This document shows positions 5,318 through 11,482 of a stretch of 11,482 nucleotides of DNA, one piece after another. Position 1 is the stretch's first letter. Each line of letters opens with the position of its first letter. The position numbers were made by a program, and so were the translations under genes. The notes beneath the pieces are model-generated. The model was given only the letters and a program-made list of their open reading frames with translations, made no database searches and was not told the origin of the DNA. The stretch lies in contig PXDP01000494.1 in assembly GCA_003565035.1 (NCBI GenBank), positions 1 to 11,482 of the forward strand. The letters run 5' to 3'. The DNA is from PVC group bacterium. GTDB lineage: Bacteria > Verrucomicrobiota > Kiritimatiellia > SS1-B-03-39 > UBA6053.

Positions 5318-6216
5318 CGATTGTGTTTCTGAAGAAATGGCTGTTGTCGGCGGGGGCTTTGGTTGCTGCAGGGCTTTTGTGGATGGGGGTTCAGGTTTTC
5401 CGGGTGTTTTATGTTCCGGCGATGCCGGATACCGGGGGGAGCGGGGGCGGCTTTCGTCCGGCGGATGTGGCAACCCTGCCCGCAGTGGATATTTTCTCGC
5501 GGCCGGGGGAGGAGGATCTGGACCGCCGCGCGGCATCGCTGATGCTGTCAGGAACGATTCAACTGGAGGGCGGAGGCCGCGAGGATGGCGGTGTGGATTT
5601 TGTGGCGCTGGTGGACGACGCGGAAAGCGGTCGGCAGCATTTGGTGGGGGTTGGTGAGGCGCTGGGGCCGTTTCGGGTGACGGAGATTGGGCGGGAATAT
5701 TTGATGCTTTCCCATGAAGACCGTTATTGGCAGCTGGAAATGACGGGTACGGTCAGGGCCTGGGCCGGGCGCGGCAGCCGTTCGCGGGAGGACGGAACAG
5801 AGGGGGCCATGACATGGGACGACATGCCTGCGCTTGAAACCACGCCGTTTGGTAAACGGGTGGCGGAAAATCAATGGGTGATTCAGCGGGAAGCGGTTTA
5901 TGCGTATGTCCGGGAATTGATTGAGGATCCGGCCCGGGCGGTCAAATTGTACGATTCCTTCCGCGCCGCGCCTCCCGAAGGGGATGACGGTCTGGCGGGA
6001 TTCCGGATCCAGCAGCGGGGAGAGCAGGATTTCTTCCGGGCGATGGGGCTTGAGGACGGCATGGTGATTCGCACGGTGAATTCTATGGAGATGAGCAGTC
6101 AGGCCCGGGCTGAGTATATGGTGCGGGTGTTTATGCGCGGAGAGCTTGGCGCCGTGGTCCTGGATGTTGACCGGGAAGGGCAGGACATGGAAAAGATGAT
6201 CTATGTGATCCGCTAA
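5314..6216 (+). CDS. GspC-like type II secretion inner-membrane protein
   Basis: A 300-residue bitopic protein with the architecture of T2SS component C, which links the inner-membrane platform to the secretin. Order: short cytoplasmic N-terminus; one transmembrane helix (about residues 8-32); a Gly/Pro-rich linker (36-58); an HR-like beta domain (about 73-143) with LSGTIQL, VGVGEALGPFRVTEIG and YLMLSHEDRYWQLE; a segment WVIQREAVYAYVRELIEDP (188-206) typical of the region before the last domain; and a PDZ-like C-terminal domain (about 228-298) with GFRIQQ, FFRAMGLEDGMVIRTVNS and VVLDVDREGQ. The ATG overlaps the hldD stop (ATGA), so the two are co-translated. No other gsp gene is in the window. 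The call rests on pattern recognition and topology; a generic PDZ-containing envelope protein is the alternative. Confidence 0.7.
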   Translation: MTIVFLKKWLLSAGALVAAGLLWMGVQVFRVFYVPAMPDTGGSGGGFRPADVATLPAVDIFSRPGEEDLDRRAASLMLSGTIQLEGGGREDGGVDFVALVDDAESGRQHLVGVGEALGPFRVTEIGREYLMLSHEDRYWQLEMTGTVRAWAGRGSRSREDGTEGAMTWDDMPALETTPFGKRVAENQWVIQREAVYAYVRELIEDPARAVKLYDSFRAAPPEGDDGLAGFRIQQRGEQDFFRAMGLEDGMVIRTVNSMEMSSQARAEYMVRVFMRGELGAVVLDVDREGQDMEKMIYVIR

Positions 6217-6285
6217 CCGGCAGCATCGTCTCGCTTCTCGATTTCCACACTTGCGGACCGGGAAGATTGGGGGTATTGGACGGGC

Positions 6286-7692
6286 ATGAATTTACGCATA
6301 CATGACACGCTGACGGACTCGCTGCAGGATGTGCTCCCCGCCGATGGAAAACGGGTGGGATTTTATTGCTGCGGTCCCACGGTGTATGCGGCGGCGCATA
6401 TCGGCAACTTCCGCACCTTTGTGGTTCAGGATATTTTCCGGCGTGCGCTGGAGCTGTCGGGAACCCCGGTCAAACATGTGCGGAATCTGACCAATGTGGA
6501 TGATAAAACCATTCGCGTGTCGCAGGAGCAGGGGCAGAGTCTGGGCGAATTCACCGCGTTTTGGACGGAGAAATTTCATGCGGACTGTGAGGCGCTGAAC
6601 CTGCTGCGGCCGCAGATCGAGCCGGGTGCGGTGGAGCATATCGCAGAGCAGATTGATCTGATTCAGAGGCTGATGGACAAGGGGCACGCGTATCAGGCCG
6701 GAGATGGATCGGTGTATTTCCGGGTGGAAAGCTTCCCCGCATACGGCCGTCTCTCGCGGGTTCAGGATCGCGAACTGACCACCGGAACCGCCGCGCAGAG
6801 CGATGACGAGTACGACCGGGATTCGCTTTCGGATTTTGCCCTGTGGAAAGCCGCCAAACCCGAAGACGGGCCGAATGTGTGGGAGAGTCCCTGGGGCCGG
6901 GGGCGTCCGGGCTGGCATCTGGAGTGTTCGGCGATGAGTATGAAGTATCTCGGGCCGAGCTTTGATGTGCATTCCGGCGGAATAGATCTGACCTTTCCCC
7001 ATCATGAGAACGAGATCGCGCAGAGCGAGGCCTGCACCGGCGTAACCTTCTCGCGGCTGTGGTTTCACGTGGTGCATTTGATGGTCGACGGACATAAAAT
7101 GAGCAAGAGCCTGGGCAACATGTACACGCTGGAGGAGTTGCAGGCCAAAGGCTTCCGGCCGGAGGAGGTGCGGTACGCGCTGATTGCGGGGCATTACCGC
7201 AAGCATCTGAATTTCACCCTGGCCTCGCTTGAGGCGGCGCGGCCGAATCTGCAGCGGCTGGCGAAACTGGAAAAGCACCTGCATCACGTGGCGGGTTCTC
7301 CGAAACGGCCGTCCTACGGCGCCCTGTGTACATCCCGTCCGGCTCTGGGCCGGTTTGCGCCGGCGTTTGAGGCCCTGCTGGAAAACCTGAATGTCCCCCG
7401 CGCGCTGGGAGAGGTCTTTAAAGCCGCCGGCGAAATCGAGAAGGCACCCCAGTCGGCAAAACCGGAGGAGTATAGCGGCCTGATTGTGATCCTGGAGGCG
7501 CTGGGATTGCGTTTGCCTGAACTCGGGGCGGTTGAGGCACCCGGGGAGATCCGTGCGCTGGCCGAACAGCGGCTGGAGGCCCGGGCCAATAAAGACTGGG
7601 GAAAATCGGATGAACTCCGGGATCAGCTCGCGGCTTTGGGGTGGAGCATCAAAGACGTTAAAGGCGGTTACGAGCTGGAGCCCAACGCCTAA
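6286..7692 (+). CDS. cysS: cysteine--tRNA ligase
   Basis: A 468-residue class I aminoacyl-tRNA synthetase that charges tRNA-Cys in the cytoplasm. CGPTVYAAAHIGN carries the HIGH-like motif (38-41) and the first zinc ligand Cys29. The others are Cys214 (HLECSAMS) and His239/Glu243 in FPHHENEIAQSEA, matching the known Cys/Cys/His/Glu site. KMSKSLGN starts at residue 271. The C-terminal anticodon-binding part ends in a typical WGKSDELRDQLAALGW. Length is normal (about 460-480). The ATG at 6286 fits the family N-terminus, though the upstream Shine-Dalgarno is poor. It follows the GspC-like gene by 69 bases, in which I see no terminator, so read-through from hldD is possible. No unusual insertion or missing residue was seen. 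Confidence 0.97.
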   Translation: MNLRIHDTLTDSLQDVLPADGKRVGFYCCGPTVYAAAHIGNFRTFVVQDIFRRALELSGTPVKHVRNLTNVDDKTIRVSQEQGQSLGEFTAFWTEKFHADCEALNLLRPQIEPGAVEHIAEQIDLIQRLMDKGHAYQAGDGSVYFRVESFPAYGRLSRVQDRELTTGTAAQSDDEYDRDSLSDFALWKAAKPEDGPNVWESPWGRGRPGWHLECSAMSMKYLGPSFDVHSGGIDLTFPHHENEIAQSEACTGVTFSRLWFHVVHLMVDGHKMSKSLGNMYTLEELQAKGFRPEEVRYALIAGHYRKHLNFTLASLEAARPNLQRLAKLEKHLHHVAGSPKRPSYGALCTSRPALGRFAPAFEALLENLNVPRALGEVFKAAGEIEKAPQSAKPEEYSGLIVILEALGLRLPELGAVEAPGEIRALAEQRLEARANKDWGKSDELRDQLAALGWSIKDVKGGYELEPNA

Positions 7693-7764
7693 ACCGGCGG
7701 GTGAAGCCTCGTCATCGCCGGAAAGGGTTTCCAAGCCATTTACGGAGAAAATCCGAACGGCAGG
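7693..7764. other. convergent intergenic junction between cysS and the AsmA-like gene
   Basis: 72 bases between two converging genes, where transcription from both sides must stop. The only secondary structure noticed is CCGGCG (7694-7699) pairing with CGCCGG (7716-7721) around a 16-base loop, then a small GGAAA/TTTCC hairpin at 7720-7732. Neither is followed by a T run on either strand, so a canonical intrinsic terminator is not supported. Confidence 0.3.
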
Positions 7765-10700
7765 TTAAGGTGCAGGGGCGGGATCTTCCGGTCCCAGCAG
7801 GAGGTCCAGGCCGCGGAGAATACGGTCGGTGCGTCCGGAGGGTCGCGGTGTGGGCGTTGGTGCCGGGGGTGCGGGAGTTGGAGCCGGAGCGGCGCTGGGG
7901 GCCGGTGCGGGCGGCGTGGTCTCCGGCGGGGGGGCGGGTCTGGGCGTCGGAGTGGGGCGGGGGCCTTCCCCGGTGAGAAGACCGCCGATGCCGCCGAGAA
8001 TTTCCCGGGCGCGTTCGTCGCGCAGGAGACCGCTTTCAGTGACACCTCCCACGATCAGGCCGGTGAGCACGGTGCGGCGGATGTCCACATCGGGATCGCC
8101 GAGGGTGCCGCGGATTTGCACAAAGGGCGGCAGGGCAATGCGTTCATCCCGCAGGCGGTCTTCGCGGAAGAGTCGGACGCGCCGGGCAAGATTAGTTTCA
8201 AGGGCAATCTGAACCGGAATGTTCCGGATGAGCGAGGCTTCGAGATCGTCGGCGAGATCGATGAGGCCCGAGGACTGGATGCGGAGGACTTCGGTCTCAG
8301 CTTTGAAGGTGTCGAGGTGCAGTTGTCCGTTCCGGAGCCGGCTCTTGAATCGGACTTCGTCCAGATGCGGCTCCAGCAGATCGGCGGGCTGAACCCCCAG
8401 CGCCGGGGCGAGGCCGCGCAGGAGGGCGGCGAGTATGTTGCCGAAGGATTTGATGCCGGGGTTTTCGAGGTTGGCCAGATCCTGTATGTTGATTTCACTG
8501 TCGAGGAGGCTGGCGTTCATGTGGCCTTCAAGATTTGACCGCAGGGAGGGTCCGGTAATTCCGGTGCCCGCCAGGGCGAAGTCGGCTTCAAGCACACCGG
8601 AAAAGATTTCGGCATGGGCGGGGGACAGGGTTTGAATGAGGGGCGCAAGGGCCAGGGGGGCGAGGCGGGCCTGGAGTTGGTATTTGTATCCGGGAACCCC
8701 CAGGTCGACATGGCCGCTTGCGGTGACGGGGGCGTCGTTGATCCGGAGACTGAAGGTGTTCAGTTCGATGCCGGTCGGGGCGAGACGCGTGAGAATTTCC
8801 AGGGCGTCCACCTGCTGACCGTGCAGAAGCAGGGTGGCAATGTTGATGTGCAGGGTTCCGTCCCGCACGGGCAGGGTCACAGGATCGGGTTCGCTTTGCG
8901 CGGCGGGGGCCGCAGCGGCGGGCGGGGGCTGCTGCACGGTTTCCGGCGCGGCGGCTTCGGGCAGCCAGGGGCTGAGATCGATGCGGTCGCCGTTGAGGGC
9001 CAGATCAAATACGAGGGCTTCGGGATTGGCGAAGTCAAGTTGCCCCCGGAGGGTGAGGCGGTTGTCGGCTTCGGGGGTTTCGGCCCAGAAGAGAACGAGT
9101 TCGTTCAGATCCAATTGGCCGGGCGCGGTCCGGAGGGATGCGGTCAGATGAAAGGGCGGGGCGGGAAAGTCGGGTGCACGGTCCTGACCGGGGCGCAGGA
9201 CATGGTCCAGGGCGAGGTCGAGGGTTAGCTCTCCGGTGCCGGGTTCGATCGTTCCCCGACTCTGGAGTTGCGCCAGCGGGCGGCCCTGGTGAGTGCTGAG
9301 CAGGTTGAAGTTTTCAATCTCAAGGGTTTTCAGGCCGACGAAATTTGCCCGGGTTTCGAGGGAGAGGTTCAGGGCGTCCCAGGTCTGCTCTTCGAGGGCA
9401 ATGCCGAGATCGTCCAACCGGGCACTGGCGGTAAGTTGCAGGTCCTGCCCCTGGTGAATGACGCTCAGTCCGACTTGACCGGAAAGCGTGCCGGCGGTGA
9501 GTTCGGGCGGGAGAAAGGCTCTCCAGTCCGCCACGCGGAGGTTCTCGGCGGTCAGGCTGAGTGCGACATCACCGAAGCGGACCGGATCTTCATCCCATTG
9601 CACGCGGGTGGGGGCCTTGAGGCGGAGGGTGATCAGTTCCTCCTGTTGGCCGTTCCGCACACTTCCCTGCAGGGCGCGTACATCGGCGGTCCGCGCGGCG
9701 AGGTCGATGCGGAGATCCTGCTGAAAATCGATCTCCACGGCGGGGGACTGAAAATCAGGCGTGTTGACTTGCAGATTCTGTCCCTGAAGGGTGAGGTCGG
9801 TTTCCAGGAGGTTGCCGCCGTTGGCGAGGAGGAGACGGGCATCGGCGGTGAGCTGCGTGTCGCCGAAAGTGAGGCCGGCGGAAGCGCCGACGAGGTTGAG
9901 CAGCGCGGGGCCGATATCCCGGATGCGCAGGGTGAGATCGGCGCTTCGGGCGGCGGGGTTGAAGGGCCCGGACATGTCAATGAGCCCGAGAGATTCTCCG
10001 GCGGGGTTTTGCGCGGTGAATTGGGCCCGGCGGAGGGTGTCGGGGGTGGCGTCCACGTGAAGGCGCAGCGAGGTGAGGTCCGAAATGTCCGCAAACACGC
10101 CGTCGGCACGGGTGATGTCGGTTTCCAGTTCGATCAGCGCGGTTTTGGGAAGCAGATCGGCACCGAGGGTGAATTCCGCGTTGAGGCGGCTTTGCGCATG
10201 CAGCGTCCCGGCTTCGTGCAGATCGATAACGGAATTCGCTTTCAGGGTGAGGGCGGCGGGCAGATCGGTGATGAGGTTGCGGAGGGTGAGGTCGAGGCCG
10301 CTGGCGGTCAGGGTTTGCGTGGCATCGGTATGCTCGAAGGTCCCGTTTTGGATTCGGATTTCTCCGATGTGGATGTGAAACTCCGCTGCGGTTTCCGGGG
10401 ACGGGGTGTCGGGTTTCGGCGTATCTGCGGGCTGGCCTTCAGCAGGCAGGGCCCGGGAATGAACGACCGGATCCAGCAGCTCAAGGCGGTCAAAACCGGT
10501 TTGGCCTCCAAGGATGCGGCGGAGGGAAAATTCGAGGGTCAGGCGGGGAAGAGAAACGCTGAGGGACTCATCGTGCTTGCGAAGTGTGAATTCGCGGACC
10601 TCAAGGCGGGAAAAGGAGGCGAGACGGATGGAGTCGGCCGAGAGTTCCGCGTCCAGGGCTTTAGCGACCCGGGGGAGCACCACGTTTCGGAGGAAGGCAT

Positions 10701-10794
10701 CCCGGGTGACCAGCACGCCAAGCAGGATCAGTATCAGAGGGATGGCGATGAGGGGGATGAGAATTTTTTTAGCGCGGGGCTTATTCGGGGGCAT
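7765..10794 (-). CDS. AsmA-like envelope protein with Pro-rich C-terminal tail
   Basis: A 1009-residue protein of the AsmA/TamB-like superfamily: inner-membrane-anchored proteins with a long periplasmic beta-rich groove, implicated in phospholipid movement and outer-membrane homeostasis. After a basic N-terminus (MPPNKPRAKK) comes one transmembrane anchor (about 11-30), then SIRLASFSRLEVREFTLRK, typical of AsmA-type N-terminal domains. Most of the rest alternates hydrophobic and polar residues in beta-strand repeats, broken by Pro/Ala linkers at about 115-130 and 612-639. The AsmA-like C-terminal region includes FSGVLEADFALAGTGITGP and later PPFVQIRGTLGDPDVDI. The tail from residue 945 is almost only Pro, Ala and Thr, ending in a short repeated helix. 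The ATG overlaps the upstream membrane-protein gene by 14 nt and has no Shine-Dalgarno, suggesting coupled translation. Superfamily confident; exact subfamily and cargo unknown. Confidence 0.8.
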   Translation of the reverse strand: MPPNKPRAKKILIPLIAIPLILILLGVLVTRDAFLRNVVLPRVAKALDAELSADSIRLASFSRLEVREFTLRKHDESLSVSLPRLTLEFSLRRILGGQTGFDRLELLDPVVHSRALPAEGQPADTPKPDTPSPETAAEFHIHIGEIRIQNGTFEHTDATQTLTASGLDLTLRNLITDLPAALTLKANSVIDLHEAGTLHAQSRLNAEFTLGADLLPKTALIELETDITRADGVFADISDLTSLRLHVDATPDTLRRAQFTAQNPAGESLGLIDMSGPFNPAARSADLTLRIRDIGPALLNLVGASAGLTFGDTQLTADARLLLANGGNLLETDLTLQGQNLQVNTPDFQSPAVEIDFQQDLRIDLAARTADVRALQGSVRNGQQEELITLRLKAPTRVQWDEDPVRFGDVALSLTAENLRVADWRAFLPPELTAGTLSGQVGLSVIHQGQDLQLTASARLDDLGIALEEQTWDALNLSLETRANFVGLKTLEIENFNLLSTHQGRPLAQLQSRGTIEPGTGELTLDLALDHVLRPGQDRAPDFPAPPFHLTASLRTAPGQLDLNELVLFWAETPEADNRLTLRGQLDFANPEALVFDLALNGDRIDLSPWLPEAAAPETVQQPPPAAAAPAAQSEPDPVTLPVRDGTLHINIATLLLHGQQVDALEILTRLAPTGIELNTFSLRINDAPVTASGHVDLGVPGYKYQLQARLAPLALAPLIQTLSPAHAEIFSGVLEADFALAGTGITGPSLRSNLEGHMNASLLDSEINIQDLANLENPGIKSFGNILAALLRGLAPALGVQPADLLEPHLDEVRFKSRLRNGQLHLDTFKAETEVLRIQSSGLIDLADDLEASLIRNIPVQIALETNLARRVRLFREDRLRDERIALPPFVQIRGTLGDPDVDIRRTVLTGLIVGGVTESGLLRDERAREILGGIGGLLTGEGPRPTPTPRPAPPPETTPPAPAPSAAPAPTPAPPAPTPTPRPSGRTDRILRGLDLLLGPEDPAPAP
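7837..7962 (-). repeat. low-complexity Pro/Ala/Thr-coding stretch in the AsmA-like gene
   Basis: This stretch encodes about 42 residues (945-986) made almost only of Pro, Ala and Thr with scattered Arg and Glu, in short units such as PTPTPRPAP and APAPTPAPP. It is G-rich on the plus strand. Such tracts form extended, wall-spanning or disordered linkers and are prone to length change by slippage. It is flanked on both sides by a similar helical motif (residues 930-940 and 990-1000). Confidence 0.8.
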
Positions 10795-11467
10795 GGGGTG
10801 TTTTCAGGTGAAGTGTGAGAGGTTGCCGGGACCAGAGAAGGGAGACGAGGGCGAAATTGATGTGCATCAGCAATGCAAAATTCCATTCGATGATATTTTC
10901 GACGTTGAAGGCACGAAAAGCGTGGGCTGCGGGGATATAGACGAGGCCCATGATCAGCATGCTCACACAAATCCACAAAAAAAGCGTAATCAGGACTTTG
11001 GGGAAAGGGGGAGATTCGGTTCGCTGGTTGACTTCATGCAGGCGGACGGCGAGAAAGAGCTGTGCGAGCCCGGTGCCGCCGAAATAGATTGTGGTGCCGA
11101 AACGCCGCAGCCAACCGTACACCGCCCCCTGTGTTCCCAGAAACACCACATACAGCACCAGAAAGACCGCGCCGGTGACGCCAAGGACGGTGAGGGTGTT
11201 TGCGGATTTCATGTTCGGGTCCATGCGCAGCAGCCAGACGCGGGTGATGATCCAGAAGCCGGCCAGCACGGGGGTGAGCGGCAGCATGATCATGCGGAAG
11301 AGATGAATTGAGGGATCCTGCCGGGCCGCGGCACTGATGGAGGTGCAGCCGGTGAAAAAGGGAAAGCAGACCGGAATTTGCTCCAGATGGGTGGAAAGCA
11401 GAAAGCAGGTAGCAATGACGCTGCAGGGAAGGATAAAACAAAGAAACGCTATTCGGTCACATCGCAT
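10781..11467 (-). CDS. six-helix membrane protein resembling the Frag1/DRAM/Sfk1 family
   Basis: A 228-residue integral membrane protein. Hydrophobic segments lie at about 6-25, 57-80, 91-111, 124-142, 157-180 and 192-211. The layout resembles the Frag1/DRAM/Sfk1 (PGAP2/TMEM150) family: one helix, an extracytoplasmic loop with FPFFTGCTSISAAARQDPSIHLFR (36-58 region), then five helices with an acidic-aromatic NVENIIEWNF before the last. Eukaryotic members act in GPI-anchor remodelling, autophagy or lipid regulation; the role of bacterial members is unknown. The 14-nt overlap with the AsmA-like gene downstream suggests a shared envelope or lipid-related job, which is inference. The ATG lies 15 bases from the right edge of the window and has no clear Shine-Dalgarno; an earlier start outside is not excluded. 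Membrane topology is confident, the family call moderate. Confidence 0.65.
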   Translation of the reverse strand: MRCDRIAFLCFILPCSVIATCFLLSTHLEQIPVCFPFFTGCTSISAAARQDPSIHLFRMIMLPLTPVLAGFWIITRVWLLRMDPNMKSANTLTVLGVTGAVFLVLYVVFLGTQGAVYGWLRRFGTTIYFGGTGLAQLFLAVRLHEVNQRTESPPFPKVLITLFLWICVSMLIMGLVYIPAAHAFRAFNVENIIEWNFALLMHINFALVSLLWSRQPLTLHLKTPHAPE

Positions 11468-11482
11468 AGTGCTATTTCAACA

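Noticed and set aside
7694..7732. Hairpins after cysS as a possible bidirectional intrinsic terminator.
   Set aside because: The six-base-pair stem has a 16-base loop, and neither strand has a T run after it. It was kept only as a description of the junction.
6292..7734. A 480-codon minus-strand frame opposite cysS.
   Set aside because: It is antisense to a complete cysteinyl-tRNA synthetase with all motifs intact, and shows no start signal or recognisable protein.
9268..10818. A 516-codon plus-strand frame opposite the AsmA-like gene, with other shorter ones nearby.
   Set aside because: It is a composition shadow: the minus-strand frame has a membrane anchor and AsmA-type patterns throughout, while the plus frame is Gly/Glu/Val-rich with no domain.
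385..11320. Seemingly frequent GGATCC hexamers across the window.
   Set aside because: They fall within coding sequence in unrelated contexts with no spacing pattern. Composition and Asp-Pro or Gly-Ser codon pairs explain them well enough.

Overview
The window is GC-rich chromosomal DNA from a Gram-negative (diderm) bacterium. Three genes point to an outer membrane: a heptose epimerase for LPS core precursors, a GspC-like type II secretion component, and a large AsmA-like protein. Strongly G/C-biased third codon positions leave many long open frames opposite real genes. The mix, including a bacterial HMG-CoA synthase, would fit a Planctomycetes-Verrucomicrobia-Chlamydiae relative such as Kiritimatiellota. 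That is only a guess, because no rRNA or other taxonomic marker is present.

Layout. (1) 1-366, minus strand: a VapBC/FitAB-type toxin-antitoxin pair. The PIN toxin runs off the left edge, and a consensus promoter overlaps a palindromic operator. (2) 441-3445, minus strand: a tight four-gene set, in transcription order a six-helix membrane protein, a winged-helix regulator, HMG-CoA synthase and a C39-like cysteine peptidase. Junctions are a 4-nt overlap, a 53-nt gap and a 1-nt gap. Two abutting inverted repeats sit just upstream of the first gene. (3) 3524-4237, minus strand: an unrecognised exported protein. (4) 4352-7692, plus strand: hldD, overlapping by 4 nt a GspC-like bitopic protein, then cysS. 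(5) 7765-11467, minus strand: a Frag1/DRAM/Sfk1-like six-helix membrane protein followed by, and overlapping, a 1009-residue AsmA-like protein that converges on cysS.

How the genes fit together. hldD, the GspC-like protein and the AsmA-like protein concern the cell envelope; cysS is housekeeping. The least conventional part is block 2. A catalytically intact HMG-CoA synthase is apparently translationally coupled to a papain-fold (C39-like) cysteine peptidase, downstream of a probable autoregulated regulator/membrane-protein pair. No other mevalonate gene and no polyketide beta-branching gene is in view, so the pathway is open. I saw no tRNA, rRNA, CRISPR array or insertion sequence. No stretch longer than about 120 bases lacks a gene.
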